NCBI RefSeq assembly: GCF_000282355.1
Contig: NZ_AKJL01000286.1
Location: 1 to 64,000, forward strand
Reading direction: 5' to 3'
DNA from: Pseudomonas sp. GM49
GTDB lineage: Bacteria > Pseudomonadota > Gammaproteobacteria > Pseudomonadales > Pseudomonadaceae
Length of the DNA: 64,000 nt
Numbering within the stretch: position 1 is the stretch's first letter; every line of letters begins with the position of its first letter. The position numbers and the translations under genes are program-made. Positions 8,709 to 17,898 of this stretch are shown one piece after another. The notes beneath the pieces are model-generated. The model was not told the origin of the DNA, did not search any database, and saw only the letters and a list, made by a program, of their open reading frames with translations.

Positions 8709-9446
8709 ATGCTGATTATTCCCGCTATCGATCTTAAAGACGGTGCCTGTGTTCGTCTGCGCCAGGGCCGCATGGAAGATTCCACGGTGTTCTCCGATGA
8801 CCCGGTGAGCATGGCTGCCAAGTGGGTGGAGGGCGGTTGCCGCCGTCTGCATCTGGTCGACCTGAACGGTGCGTTCGAAGGCCAGCCGGTCAACGGTGAA
8901 GTGGTCACCGCCATCGCCAAGCGCTACCCGAACTTGCCGATTCAGATCGGCGGCGGTATCCGTTCACTGGAAACCATCGAGCACTACGTGAAAGCGGGCG
9001 TGAGCTACGTGATCATCGGCACCAAGGCCGTGAAAGATCCGGCCTTCGTTGCCGAAGCCTGCCGCGCGTTCCCGGGCAAGGTGATTGTTGGCCTGGACGC
9101 CAAGGACGGTTTCGTCGCCACCGACGGCTGGGCTGAAATCAGCACCATTCAGGTGATCGACCTGGCCAAACAGTTCGAAGCCGACGGCGTCTCCGCCATC
9201 GTTTACACCGACATCGCCAAAGACGGCATGATGCAGGGCTGCAACGTGCCGTTCACCGCGGCGTTGGCTGCGGCGACAAAGATTCCGGTGATCGCTTCCG
9301 GCGGCATCCACAACCTGGGTGACATCAAGACCCTGCTCGACGCCAAGGCACCGGGCATCATCGGCGCCATTACCGGCCGTGCGATTTACGAAGGCACCCT
9401 CGATGTCGCTGAAGCGCAAGCTTTCTGCGATTCGTACAAAGGCTGA
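8709..9446 (+). CDS. hisA: Phosphoribosylformimino-AICAR ribotide isomerase HisA
   Basis: A 245-aa (beta-alpha)8-barrel that isomerises ProFAR to PRFAR. The catalytic Asp8 is in IPAIDLKDG, and the second Asp lies in [12 protein letters not shown]. Phosphate-binding loops IQIGGGIRS and VIASGGIHN are present. The start has AAGG upstream. It is followed ten bases later by hisF. Confidence 0.97.
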   Translation: MLIIPAIDLKDGACVRLRQGRMEDSTVFSDDPVSMAAKWVEGGCRRLHLVDLNGAFEGQPVNGEVVTAIAKRYPNLPIQIGGGIRSLETIEHYVKAGVSYVIIGTKAVKDPAFVAEACRAFPGKVIVGLDAKDGFVATDGWAEISTIQVIDLAKQFEADGVSAIVYTDIAKDGMMQGCNVPFTAALAAATKIPVIASGGIHNLGDIKTLLDAKAPGIIGAITGRAIYEGTLDVAEAQAFCDSYKG

Positions 9447-9456
9447 GGAAACGACC

Positions 9457-10227
9457 ATGGCCCTGGCCAAACGCATCATCCCTTGCCTGGACGTGGACAA
9501 CGGCCGGGTGGTCAAGGGTGTGAAATTCGAAAATATCCGCGACGCCGGTGACCCGGTGGAAATCGCCCGTCGCTACGACGAGCAAGGCGCCGACGAGATT
9601 ACCTTTCTCGACATCACTGCCAGCGTCGACGGCCGCGACACTACGCTGCACACCGTCGAGCGCATGGCCAGCCAGGTGTTCATCCCGCTGACCGTGGGCG
9701 GTGGCGTGCGTACCGTGCAGGACATTCGCAACCTGCTCAATGCCGGCGCGGACAAGGTCTCGATCAACACCGCAGCGGTGTTCAACCCTGAGTTCGTCGG
9801 CGAAGCGGCGCAGCATTTCGGTTCGCAATGCATCGTGGTCGCGATCGACGCGAAAAAGGTTTCCGGGCCGGGCGAAACCCCGCGCTGGGAAATCTTCACC
9901 CACGGTGGACGCAAGCCAACCGGTCTCGACGCTGTCGAATGGGCGAAGAAAATGGAAGGCCTGGGTGCCGGTGAGATCCTGCTGACCAGCATGGACCAGG
10001 ACGGCATGAAAAACGGTTTCGACCTGGGCGTCACCCGCGCCATCAGCGACGCGCTGGGCATTCCGGTGATCGCTTCCGGTGGCGTCGGCAACCTGCAACA
10101 CCTGGCTGACGGCATTATCGAAGGCCACGCCAGCGCTGTACTGGCGGCGAGTATTTTCCACTTCGGCGAATACACGGTGCAGGAAGCCAAGGCTTACATG
10201 GCCCATCGCGGAATTGTGATGCGCTAA
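9457..10227 (+). CDS. hisF: Imidazole glycerol phosphate synthase cyclase subunit HisF
   Basis: A 256-aa (beta-alpha)8-barrel cyclase that joins PRFAR with HisH-derived ammonia to give imidazole glycerol phosphate and AICAR. It opens with [21 protein letters not shown] (catalytic Asp12) and carries the phosphate loops TVGGGVRTV and VIASGGVGN and the second acid in [11 protein letters not shown] longer in-frame extension into hisA exists, but the ATG at 9457, preceded by GAGGAAACG, gives the family N-terminus. It closes the his cluster; hisG/D/C and other his genes are not in the window. Confidence 0.97.
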   Translation: MALAKRIIPCLDVDNGRVVKGVKFENIRDAGDPVEIARRYDEQGADEITFLDITASVDGRDTTLHTVERMASQVFIPLTVGGGVRTVQDIRNLLNAGADKVSINTAAVFNPEFVGEAAQHFGSQCIVVAIDAKKVSGPGETPRWEIFTHGGRKPTGLDAVEWAKKMEGLGAGEILLTSMDQDGMKNGFDLGVTRAISDALGIPVIASGGVGNLQHLADGIIEGHASAVLAASIFHFGEYTVQEAKAYMAHRGIVMR

Positions 10228-10256
10228 ACGCCAAAAACGATACAGGCCAGTGGACA

Positions 10257-10293
10257 CCATGGCGGGCCCAAGGCACTCTTGGGTACGCCATGG
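10257..10293. other. Long hairpin between hisF and the binding-protein gene
   Basis: Outer arms CCATGGCG (10257-10264) and CGCCATGG (10286-10293) and inner arms CCCAAG (10267-10272) and CTTGGG (10278-10283) form a 14-bp two-part stem with a GG/TA internal loop and a 5-base loop. No T-run follows on either side. It ends 16 bases before the next start codon, so it could act as a processing or attenuation structure. Confidence 0.6.
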
Positions 10294-10309
10294 ATTTCGG
10301 TAGCCAGAC

Positions 10310-11065
10310 ATGCTTAAACGCTTTCTTCTAGCCCTCGCCAGTGCTTCTCTGTTGTTCATCAGCGGAGCGCAAGCAGCAGACCGTCCCAATACCGATCTGG
10401 TGTTGCTGACGGAAAACTTCCCGCCGTACAACATGGCGAAGAATGGCAAGAATTTCGCGCAGGACGAAAACATCAATGGCATCGCCACGGACATCGTCCG
10501 CGAGATTTTCAAGCGCGCCAACATTACCTACAGCCTGACGCTGCGTTTTCCTTGGGAGCGGGTCTACAAACTCGCACTCGAAAACCCCGGATACGGCGCA
10601 TTCGTCATGGCGCGGTTGCCGGATCGCGAGAAGCTATTCAAATGGGTCGGCCCAATTGGTCCGGACGACTGGATCATGCTGGCCAAGGCTGACAGCAAGA
10701 TCACCCTCGAAACCTTGAATGACGCGCGCAAATACAAGATTGGTGCCTACAAGGGCGATGCGATCGCCGAGACCCTCGCCAAGCAAGGGCTCAATCCGGT
10801 CGTCGTACTGCGCGATCAGGACAACGCGAAGAAACTGGTCAACGGCCAGATCGATCTGTGGGCCACCGGCGATCCGGCCGGGCGCTACCTGGCGCGCCAG
10901 GAGGGGGTTATCGGATTGAAAACCGTGTTGCGTTTCAACAGTGCCGAACTGTACCTGGCGCTGAACAAGGACGTGCCGGATGAGACGGTGGCCAAGCTCC
11001 AGACGGCGCTGGATCAGATGCGCAAGGAAGGTGTGGTGGACGAGATTATGGGGCGGTATCTCTAA
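10310..11065 (+). CDS. Periplasmic solute-binding protein, family 3 type
   Basis: A 251-aa secreted protein with a clear signal peptide (MLKRFLLALASASLLFISG, cleavage after AQA). A bacterial family-3 solute-binding fold follows: TENFPPYNM at the first beta strand, DIVREIFKRANI, LRFPWERVYKLAL, and a second lobe beginning YKIGAYKGDAIAETL. Such proteins serve polar amino-acid ABC importers or act as stand-alone sensors. No permease or ATPase gene is adjacent, so the ligand is unknown. Upstream lies a strong hairpin and downstream a REPIN, so it may be transcribed separately from hisF. Confidence 0.85.
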   Translation: MLKRFLLALASASLLFISGAQAADRPNTDLVLLTENFPPYNMAKNGKNFAQDENINGIATDIVREIFKRANITYSLTLRFPWERVYKLALENPGYGAFVMARLPDREKLFKWVGPIGPDDWIMLAKADSKITLETLNDARKYKIGAYKGDAIAETLAKQGLNPVVVLRDQDNAKKLVNGQIDLWATGDPAGRYLARQEGVIGLKTVLRFNSAELYLALNKDVPDETVAKLQTALDQMRKEGVVDEIMGRYL

Positions 11066-11098
11066 CCCCCGACACCCCCATCAGCCATGCGCATATCA

Positions 11099-11190
11099 CT
11101 GTGGGAGCGAGCTTGCTCGCGATGGCGTCGTGTCAGTCGACATCATTGTTGAATGACAGATCGCTATCGCGAGCAAGCTCGCTCCCACAG
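11099..11190. repeat. REPIN
   Basis: Head-to-head palindromes CTGTGGGAGCGAGCTTGCTC and its reverse complement surround a ~40-base spacer. It lies between the convergent binding-protein gene and the yibQ-like gene. Confidence 0.9.
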
Positions 11191-11209
11191 TGGTTCTGCG
11201 GTGTAGCTA

Positions 11210-11986
11210 TTAGCGGTACACCCCATCCTTGCCATGCGCTACTGTCGCCCGATTACCGCGCACACTGATCATCTGCCGGATATCAATCCACTCGATCCCC
11301 TGGGCCCTGAGCTTGGGCAATTCGCGCTCCAGTACCGCCAATGTCTGTGGATACGGATGCCCGATCATCACCACTGAGCCCTGCTTGTGCGCAAGGCTGA
11401 TCGCTATCTGCAACTGAGTGAAGATCGCAGCTTCAGTACGCTCATCGTCGAGGAACACGTCCCGCGAAACGCTGGCCAAACCGATCTTCTGCGCTTCGGC
11501 AGCGGCCACGGTCCGGGCGCTGGTGCGGCTGTCGACGAAGAACTTGTGCCGTCGTTGCAAGTCCGCCATCAACCAGGCCATCGCCGCTGGTTGTGCGGTC
11601 ATGCGGCTGCCCATGTGATTGTTGATGCCGCTGGTGTACGGGACCATTTTGAACGCGGCATTCAGGCGCTTTTCCAGCTCATCGACCGGCAGCTCGGGAT
11701 GCCAGGCGAACGGCCCGGTGGCCGGATCCATGGGCATGTGCAGGATGACGATCTTGCCGGCGCGATGGGCTTCGCGGGCGAATTCGGTGGCGTGGGGCGT
11801 GTCGGGCATGATCGCCGTGGTCACCGGGCCGGGCAGGGCCAGCACGCGACGATCCCGGGGCAGGTTCTGCCCCAGGTCATCGATGATCAGACTCAGGTAG
11901 GCTTTGTGGGGTGTCGATCCGGCGGGTTCTGCGTGAGCAACACCCGCCAGACAACACAACAGACCGATCAGCAACCGCAGAAGCAT
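11210..11986 (-). CDS. Divergent polysaccharide deacetylase family protein (YibQ-like)
   Basis: A 258-aa exported protein with signal peptide MLLRLLIGLLCCLAGVAHA. The divergent polysaccharide-deacetylase fold is recognised from LSLIIDDLGQNLPRD, ILHMPMDPATGP, GINNHMGSRMT and VMIGHPYPQTL. Enterobacterial YibQ sits in the same neighbourhood (gpmM-envC-yibQ). Its substrate is unknown, and cell-envelope glycan processing is an inference. It begins one base after the ctpA stop, so it is the last gene of the envC-ctpA-yibQ operon. Confidence 0.88.
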   Translation of the reverse strand: MLLRLLIGLLCCLAGVAHAEPAGSTPHKAYLSLIIDDLGQNLPRDRRVLALPGPVTTAIMPDTPHATEFAREAHRAGKIVILHMPMDPATGPFAWHPELPVDELEKRLNAAFKMVPYTSGINNHMGSRMTAQPAAMAWLMADLQRRHKFFVDSRTSARTVAAAEAQKIGLASVSRDVFLDDERTEAAIFTQLQIAISLAHKQGSVVMIGHPYPQTLAVLERELPKLRAQGIEWIDIRQMISVRGNRATVAHGKDGVYR

Positions 11987-11987
11987 C

Positions 11988-13307
11988 TCAGCGGCCGGAT
12001 GTGATGCTCAACCCTTTGAGCAGGCTCAGGGCCTGGGCCAGTTGGTAATCGTCGTCCTGCGGCATAGGTTTGGCTTTGCCGCCGGGGCCGGTCGGTTTGT
12101 CGGCGCCGCCGTTGCCATTGCCCAGGTGACCTTGCAGATCGGCTTCCTTGAAGTAGTCGCTGTCCTGCTCGCTGGTAATCTTGGCCTTGCGTACTTCGAT
12201 GTCCGGCACGATGCCCAGGGCCTGGATCGAGCGGCCGTTCGGCGTGTAATACAACGCTGTGGTGATCTTCAGTGCGCGTTCATTGTTCAGCGGCAGCACG
12301 GTTTGCACCGAGCCCTTGCCGAAACTGGTGGTGCCCATCAGCACTGCACGTTTCTGATCCTGCAGGGCGCCGGCGACAATTTCCGAAGCCGAGGCGCTGC
12401 CGCCGTTGATCAGCACGACCATCGGCACGGCTTCGCTTTCGTCCTTGCCAGTGGCCGAGAAGCGCAGCTCCGAATTGGCGATGCGGCCCTTGGTGTAGAC
12501 GATCAGGCCCTTGGTGATGAAGTGATCGACCACTTCCACCGCTGCCTGCAACACGCCACCCGGGTTGTTGCGCAGGTCGAGGATGATGCCTTTGAGCTTC
12601 TTGCCGTTGTCCTTGCGCAGCTTGGCCAGGGCCTTGGAAACCTCTTCGCCGGTCTTGACCTGGAACTGGGTGATACGGATGTAGCCGTAGCCGGATTCCA
12701 GCAACTGGCTCTTCACGCTCTTCACTTGAATGACGGCGCGGGCCAGGGTCACGTCGAACGGCGTGCCACCGTCGCGCACCAGGGTCAGGGTGATTTTCTG
12801 GCCGATCTTGCCGCGCATCTTGTCCACGGCTTCGGTCATGCTCTGGCCACGGGTGGGCTGGCCGTTGATCTTGACGATGAAGTCGCCGGCCTGAATGCCG
12901 GCCTTGGAAGCCGGAGTGTCGTCAATCGGCGACACCACTTTGATGAAGCCGTCTTCGGCACCGACTTCGATGCCCAGGCCGCCGAATTCGCCACTGGTGC
13001 TTTCCTGCAACTCGGCGAAATCTTCAGGGCCGAGGTAAGCGGAGTGCGGGTCGAGGTTGCTGAGCATGCCCTTGATGGCGTTTTCCAGCAGGGTCTTGTC
13101 GTCCACCGGTTCGACATAAGCGGCCTTGATCCGGTCCATCACCTCGGCAAAGGTGCGCAACTCGTCCAGCGGCAGTGGCGCCTTGGTGGTCGCAGCAGTG
13201 CCCGCAGGCGCAACCGCCGGGGCTGGTTGAGCGGCAAACGCCAGAGGCGCGCCGATCACCAGGGCGATCGTCAGGGCCAGCGAGGTAAGGCGGGACAAAT
13301 GCAGCAT
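11988..13307 (-). CDS. ctpA: Carboxy-terminal processing protease CtpA (S41 family)
   Basis: A 439-aa periplasmic serine protease. It has a signal peptide (residues 1-25, ending AFA) and an N-terminal helical part. A PDZ domain spans about 105-190 (FGGLGIEVG, PASKAGIQAGDFIVKINGQ), followed by the S41 core with NGGSASASEIV (nucleophile probably Ser306) and the general-base Lys331 in SFGKGSVQT, the usual 25-residue spacing. In P. aeruginosa CtpA degrades peptidoglycan hydrolases with a lipoprotein adaptor; adjacency to an envC homologue fits a cell-wall role. The upstream in-frame extension overlaps the 3' end of the envC-like gene and lacks a signal peptide at its own start, so MLHLSRL is chosen. 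Confidence 0.95.
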   Translation of the reverse strand: MLHLSRLTSLALTIALVIGAPLAFAAQPAPAVAPAGTAATTKAPLPLDELRTFAEVMDRIKAAYVEPVDDKTLLENAIKGMLSNLDPHSAYLGPEDFAELQESTSGEFGGLGIEVGAEDGFIKVVSPIDDTPASKAGIQAGDFIVKINGQPTRGQSMTEAVDKMRGKIGQKITLTLVRDGGTPFDVTLARAVIQVKSVKSQLLESGYGYIRITQFQVKTGEEVSKALAKLRKDNGKKLKGIILDLRNNPGGVLQAAVEVVDHFITKGLIVYTKGRIANSELRFSATGKDESEAVPMVVLINGGSASASEIVAGALQDQKRAVLMGTTSFGKGSVQTVLPLNNERALKITTALYYTPNGRSIQALGIVPDIEVRKAKITSEQDSDYFKEADLQGHLGNGNGGADKPTGPGGKAKPMPQDDDYQLAQALSLLKGLSITSGR

Positions 13308-13341
13308 GTCGAACGAACTCCTAATGTAGGTGACTCTACGC

Positions 13342-14637
13342 CTATCCTTGCGCGTGGCACCATTGCGCCGGGTCACTCGGGTGACCCTGCTGACGAATTG
13401 CGAAATACAGCGCTGGTGTGTCCTGCCCGCCACTGTTACCGACAGTGGAAATAGGTTCACCGGCTTTTACAACGTCACCCGCAGACTTGAGCAGCGTCTG
13501 GTTGTGACCGTACAGACTCAAGTACCCGTTGCCGTGGTCGAGAATCACCAGCAGCCCGGCGCCGCGCAACCAGTCGGCGAACACCACGCGACCACCGTGC
13601 ACGGCATGTACCGCACTGCCGGCAGACGCGCCGATCATCACGCCATCCCACTTGGTCCGGGCATCGTCGCCACGGTTTTCACCGAAACGCGCCAACAGTC
13701 GACCATCGACAGGCCAGGGAAGTTTGCCGCGGGTTGATACAAACGGACCGCCAAAGGTCTCGCCGGAGCTGGAAACCAGTGCGCCAGGTGTCGACTTGAC
13801 CGGTTTGCGCGGGGCGTCGTCGCTGGCATCTGCCAACGCCTGGGCCTCACGTAAACGCTTTTTTTCGGCTTCCTGCTGGGCAATCAGCGCTTTTTGCCGC
13901 GCTTCTTCTGCCTCACGGGCCTGGCGGGCCAGGGTTTCCTCAATGGTTTTAAGGACTTTAGACAGGTCCGCCTGATCCTGCTCGCGTGCCGCCAGCTTCT
14001 GATCGCGAGCCTTTACGTCGTCATTGAGTTTGGCCAGGACTTGCTGGCGTTCCTTGCGGACTTTTTCGAGCTCGTCACGCTGGGTGTCGAGGCTGCTTTG
14101 CTGCACCAACAGTTGCGCCTGCTGCATGGCGATGTCTTTCTCGACATTGGACAGTTGGCGCAGGGTTTCGTTGAAATTCTTCAACTGCTCCAGGCGAGCC
14201 TGGCTCAGGTAGTCGTAATAGGTGAGGGTACGGGCGAATCTTTCCGGATTCTGCTGGTTGAGCAGCAGCTTGAGGTATTCCTGGCGACCGTTCTGGTAGG
14301 CCGCCCGGGCCTGAATGGCGATCAGTCGTTGCTGTTCAGTGCGCGCGCTCTGGAGTTTTTTTTTCTCCGCATCGAGCCGCTGCAACTCGGCTTCGCTTTT
14401 CTTCAGCTCTTTCTGCAGGGCTTCGACCTGCTTCTCGAGTTTGCCCATTTCGGTTTCGGTGCCCTTGAGCTCTTTCTGCACACCGGATTTTTCTTCCTGC
14501 AGCTTGCCCAACAGTTTCTTCAGCTCGGCAATGTCCTGACGCGTGGCGTCCAACTGTTGTTGGGTATCTGCGCGCTCGTCAGCAAAGGCCGGTTGGAGCA
14601 GGCATGTCAGGGCTAGGGCTATCAGGACGCGAAGCAT
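13342..14637 (-). CDS. envC: EnvC-like murein hydrolase activator (degenerate LytM domain)
   Basis: A 431-aa secreted protein with signal peptide MLRVLIALALTCLLQPAFA. About 220 residues of charged coiled coil follow (dense Lys/Glu/Gln heptads), then a linker and a C-terminal LytM/M23 domain (about 320-431). Catalytic zinc ligands look degenerate: the usual HxxxD is TKWDG, and the HxH motif is replaced by LYFAIR, while GHN is kept. This is the pattern of EnvC, which activates amidases AmiA/AmiB at the division septum rather than cutting murein itself. The start is the ATG that yields the signal peptide; the 45-residue upstream extension is not plausible. Only 34 bases separate it from ctpA. 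Confidence 0.92.
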   Translation of the reverse strand: MLRVLIALALTCLLQPAFADERADTQQQLDATRQDIAELKKLLGKLQEEKSGVQKELKGTETEMGKLEKQVEALQKELKKSEAELQRLDAEKKKLQSARTEQQRLIAIQARAAYQNGRQEYLKLLLNQQNPERFARTLTYYDYLSQARLEQLKNFNETLRQLSNVEKDIAMQQAQLLVQQSSLDTQRDELEKVRKERQQVLAKLNDDVKARDQKLAAREQDQADLSKVLKTIEETLARQAREAEEARQKALIAQQEAEKKRLREAQALADASDDAPRKPVKSTPGALVSSSGETFGGPFVSTRGKLPWPVDGRLLARFGENRGDDARTKWDGVMIGASAGSAVHAVHGGRVVFADWLRGAGLLVILDHGNGYLSLYGHNQTLLKSAGDVVKAGEPISTVGNSGGQDTPALYFAIRQQGHPSDPAQWCHAQG

Positions 14638-14772
14638 AGGGGCGGGCGGCACCAGGGAAAGGGACGGCCTAGTATGCCCGCCATGGGCGGCAAAAAAAAT
14701 GCCCATTTCTGACTGTGTGATAACTGGAGCGAGCGGCAGACTGAATTCCATTTCGAAAACTCCATAAACCAT

Positions 14773-14863
14773 TGTGGGAGCGAGCTTGCTCGCGATGGCA
14801 TCCGATCATTCAACATAGATGTTGGCTGTCAGATTGCTATCGCGAGCAAGCTCGCTCCCACAG
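14773..14863. repeat. REPIN
   Basis: Paired inverted REP palindromes lie between gpmI and the envC-like gene, both on the minus strand. They separate gpmI from the downstream operon. Confidence 0.9.
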
Positions 14864-14888
14864 GTTTTGTTGCGTTTTGGAGATCCAA

Positions 14889-16418
14889 TCAGACCAGAAT
14901 CGAAGTCCCGGTCATTTCCGCCGGTTGTTCCAGGCCCAGCAACTTCAGCATGGTGGGTGCCACGTCCGCCAGCACGCCGCCTTCGCGGACTTTCAAGTCG
15001 CGCTTGCCGACATAGATGAACGGCACCGGCTCGGTGGTGTGCGCAGTGTGCGCCTGGCCAGTGGTTTCATCGGACATTTGCTCGACGTTGCCGTGGTCGG
15101 CGGTGATCAAGGCTTCGCCGCCGACTTTTTCCAGGGCATCGACGATGCGGCCCACGCACAAGTCCAGGCATTCAACCGCCTTGACCGCCGCTTCGAACAC
15201 TCCGCTGTGACCGACCATGTCGCCGTTGGCGTAGTTGACCACGATCACGTCATAACGCTGGTTTTCGATGGCGTCGACGATGCGGTCGGTGACTTCCGGT
15301 GCGCTCATTTCCGGCTGCAAGTCATAGGTAGCGACTTTCGGCGACGGAATCAGAATGCGTTCTTCGCCCGGGAACGGTTCTTCGCGACCGCCGGAGAAGA
15401 AGAAGGTCACGTGGGCATATTTTTCGGTTTCGGCAATACGCAGCTGGGTCTTGCCGTTTTTCGCCAGGTAGTCGCCCAGCACGTTTTCCAGGCTGCCGGC
15501 AGCGAAAGCCGACGGCGCAGGGATGCTGGCGGCGTATTGGGTCAGCATGACGAAACCGGCCAGTTTCGGCTTGCGGGCACGCTCGAACTCACTGAAGTTG
15601 TCTTCGACGAACACGCGGGTCAGCTCGCGGGCGCGGTCGGCGCGGAAGTTCATGAACACCACGGCATCGCCGTCTTCGACTTTTACCGGCTCACCGATGG
15701 AGGTGGCTTTGACGAATTCGTCGCTCTCACCGCGCTCGTATGCCGCTTGCAGGCCTTCCTGAGCGGTGGCGGCGTTGAATTCGCCCTGGCCATCGACAAT
15801 CAGGTTGTAGGCCTGGGACACGCGGTCCCAACGGTTGTCGCGGTCCATGGCGTAGTAACGGCCGATCAGGCTGGCGATCCGGCCTTTGCCCAGGGCCTGG
15901 AAGGTTGCATCGAGCAGTTCGATCGACGATTGCGCGCTTTTCGGCGGGGTATCGCGACCGTCGAGGAAAGCGTGCAGGTAGATGTTTTGAGCGCCGCGCT
16001 TGAACGCCAGCTCGGCCATGGCGACCAGGTGATCCTGGTGGCTATGCACGCCGCCATCGGACAGCAGGCCCATGAAATGCACGGCTTTGCCGGCGGCGAC
16101 GGCTTTGTCCACGGCAGCGCAGATGGTCGGGTTCTCGAAGAACTCGCCGTCGCGGATCGATTTGGTGACGCGAGTGAAGTCCTGATACACCACGCGGCCG
16201 GCGCCCAGGTTCATGTGGCCGACTTCGGAGTTGCCCATCTGGCCGTCCGGCAGACCGACGTCCATGCCGCTGCCCGAGATCAGGCCGTTTGGCACGGTGG
16301 CCCACAGACGATCCAGTACAGGCTTCTTCGCCGCGAAAATGGCGTTGGATTCGGGGTTGTCGCTGTGACCGAAGCCGTCGAGAATCATCAGGACCAAAGG
16401 TTTAGGCGTGGTAGTCAT
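14889..16418 (-). CDS. gpmI: 2,3-bisphosphoglycerate-independent phosphoglycerate mutase
   Basis: A 509-aa cytosolic glycolytic enzyme converting 3- to 2-phosphoglycerate, alkaline-phosphatase superfamily. Metal ligand Asp14 lies in [16 protein letters not shown]. The phosphorylated Ser64 is in [15 protein letters not shown], and [13 protein letters not shown] and [10 protein letters not shown] near the C-terminus are family marks. The start at MTTTPKPLV has a usable Shine-Dalgarno sequence and no competing upstream Met. It is divergent from yibN, as in E. coli. Confidence 0.97.
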   Translation of the reverse strand: MTTTPKPLVLMILDGFGHSDNPESNAIFAAKKPVLDRLWATVPNGLISGSGMDVGLPDGQMGNSEVGHMNLGAGRVVYQDFTRVTKSIRDGEFFENPTICAAVDKAVAAGKAVHFMGLLSDGGVHSHQDHLVAMAELAFKRGAQNIYLHAFLDGRDTPPKSAQSSIELLDATFQALGKGRIASLIGRYYAMDRDNRWDRVSQAYNLIVDGQGEFNAATAQEGLQAAYERGESDEFVKATSIGEPVKVEDGDAVVFMNFRADRARELTRVFVEDNFSEFERARKPKLAGFVMLTQYAASIPAPSAFAAGSLENVLGDYLAKNGKTQLRIAETEKYAHVTFFFSGGREEPFPGEERILIPSPKVATYDLQPEMSAPEVTDRIVDAIENQRYDVIVVNYANGDMVGHSGVFEAAVKAVECLDLCVGRIVDALEKVGGEALITADHGNVEQMSDETTGQAHTAHTTEPVPFIYVGKRDLKVREGGVLADVAPTMLKLLGLEQPAEMTGTSILV

Positions 16419-16508
16419 GGAATTCGCTCTGGCTTAAGTAAAAAGGGGCGATGGAAAAGGGAGTCGCAGTTTAAAGCGAAGTTCCGGCCGCGTCACCGCC
16501 GGACGGGG

Positions 16509-16537
16509 TTTGGCCCACCATAGTGGCTGTGTATACT
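16509..16537 (+). promoter_or_regulatory. Sigma-70 promoter of yibN-grxC-secB
   Basis: TTTGGC (16509-16514) and TATACT (16532-16537) are separated by 17 bases, 34 bases before the yibN start. The match is moderate at -35 and good at -10. Confidence 0.6.
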
Positions 16538-16570
16538 GGCCGACATTTTAACGCCCTGGAACCTCCTTCG

Positions 16571-16984
16571 ATGGTTGCTCACCTGATTGAATTCGCCACT
16601 AACCACTACATTCTCGTCGGTATCTTCGTCGTACTGCTGGCGTTGCTGATTGCCTATCAAATGCAGGGCGGCGGCCGTAGCCTGAGCACCGGCGAACTGA
16701 CCGGCCTGGTCAACAAGGACGCTGGCGTGGTGATCGACATTCGTCCGAGCAAGGATTTCGCCGCCGGTCACATTGTCGGTGCGGTGAACATTCCCCAGGA
16801 CAAACTGGCTGCCCGCGTTGGCGAACTGGAAAAGCACAAGGCCAAGACCATCATCCTGGTCGATGCCATGGGCCAGACCGCCGGCACCCACGCCCGCGAA
16901 TTGATGAAATCCGGCTTCACTGCCGCCAAGCTGTCCGGCGGTATCTCCAGCTGGAAAGCCGACAATCTGCCGCTGGTGAAGTGA
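16571..16984 (+). CDS. yibN: YibN-like membrane-anchored rhodanese-domain protein
   Basis: A 137-aa protein with one N-terminal transmembrane helix (about residues 12-31) and a cytosolic rhodanese domain: VVIDIRPSKDFAAGHIVGAVNIP, GELEKHKAKTIILVDAMG and GGISSWKADNLPLV. E. coli YibN has the same design and the same position before grxC and secB. The active-site loop has no cysteine (LVDAMGQTAG), so sulfurtransferase activity is unlikely; a binding or regulatory role is more plausible. An in-frame ATG 48 bases upstream lies within the promoter. The ATG at 16571 gives the family N-terminus. It is the first gene of yibN-grxC-secB. Confidence 0.9.
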   Translation: MVAHLIEFATNHYILVGIFVVLLALLIAYQMQGGGRSLSTGELTGLVNKDAGVVIDIRPSKDFAAGHIVGAVNIPQDKLAARVGELEKHKAKTIILVDAMGQTAGTHARELMKSGFTAAKLSGGISSWKADNLPLVK

Positions 16985-16985
16985 T

Positions 16986-17240
16986 ATGAATAGCGTCGTC
17001 GTCTATTCCAGCGATTACTGCCCTTACTGCTCGCGAGCCAAATACCTGCTCGAGAACAAAGGCGTGGCCTTCGAAGAGATCAAGGTCGATGGCAAGCCGC
17101 AGGTGCGCGCCGCGATGGCCCAGAAAGCCGGACGTACGTCCGTGCCGCAAATCTGGATCGGCAGCACCCACGTGGGCGGTTGTGATGATTTGTTCGCCCT
17201 GGAGCGCGCCGGCAAGCTCGACGCGTTGCTCAGGGCCTGA
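16986..17240 (+). CDS. grxC: Glutaredoxin 3
   Basis: An 84-aa thioredoxin-fold reductase with the CPYC active site (Cys12, Cys15), the cis-Pro motif TSVPQIWIG and the glutathione-binding GGCDDL. It starts one base after the yibN stop. It reduces disulfides and glutathione mixed disulfides in the cytosol. Confidence 0.97.
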   Translation: MNSVVVYSSDYCPYCSRAKYLLENKGVAFEEIKVDGKPQVRAAMAQKAGRTSVPQIWIGSTHVGGCDDLFALERAGKLDALLRA

Positions 17241-17296
17241 CGGCAAAACCCCAAACAAGCAAACCTAAAAGAACCCTGGATCAAGAAGGATCTGCG

Positions 17297-17782
17297 ATGA
17301 CTGACCAACAGAACACTGCTGCGAACGAAGAAGAAACTGCACCGCAATTCTCCTTGCAGCGCATTTATGTGCGTGACCTGTCCTTCGAAGCTCCGAAAAG
17401 CCCGGCGATCTTCCGCCAGCAGTGGGAGCCGAGCGTCGCCCTGGATCTGAACACCCGTCAAAAGACGCTGGAATCCGACTTCCACGAAGTCGTGCTGACT
17501 TTGTCGGTGACCGTGAAAAACGGTGACGAAGTGGCGTTCATCGCCGAAGTGCAGCAGGCCGGGATCTTCCTGATCAAGAATCTGGATGACGCTTCGATGA
17601 GCCACACCCTGGGTGCGTTCTGCCCGAACATCCTGTTCCCGTACGCTCGCGAAACCCTGGACAGCCTGGTGACCCGCGGTTCGTTCCCGGCACTGATGCT
17701 GGCTCCGGTGAACTTCGATGCGCTGTACGCGCAAGAGCTGCAACGCATGCAGGCTGCCGGCGAGACTCCAACCGTTCAGTAA
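17297..17782 (+). CDS. secB: Protein-export chaperone SecB
   Basis: A 161-aa tetrameric export chaperone that keeps precursors unfolded and delivers them to SecA. Family blocks are [26 protein letters not shown], the acidic SecA-contact strand region, and the C-terminal signature [21 protein letters not shown]. It is 56 bases after grxC, with AAGGA before the start, and is the last gene of the operon, followed by a REPIN. Confidence 0.98.
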   Translation: MTDQQNTAANEEETAPQFSLQRIYVRDLSFEAPKSPAIFRQQWEPSVALDLNTRQKTLESDFHEVVLTLSVTVKNGDEVAFIAEVQQAGIFLIKNLDDASMSHTLGAFCPNILFPYARETLDSLVTRGSFPALMLAPVNFDALYAQELQRMQAAGETPTVQ

Positions 17783-17795
17783 AAGCGTTTCAATA

Positions 17796-17886
17796 CTGTG
17801 GGAGCGAGCTTGCTCGCGATGAGGTCACCAGTTTCAACATCAATGTTGACTGATGCACCGCCATCGCGAGCAAGCGCGCTCCCACA
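17796..17886. repeat. REPIN
   Basis: Inverted REP pair between the convergent secB and trmL genes. The right arm has one substitution (CAAGCGCGC instead of CAAGCTCGC). Confidence 0.88.
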
Positions 17887-17898
17887 TTTTTTTGGGTG

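Noticed and set aside
13308-13460. Longer CtpA start overlapping the envC-like gene
   Set aside because: It would bury the signal peptide inside the protein; the Met at 13307 starts a normal one.
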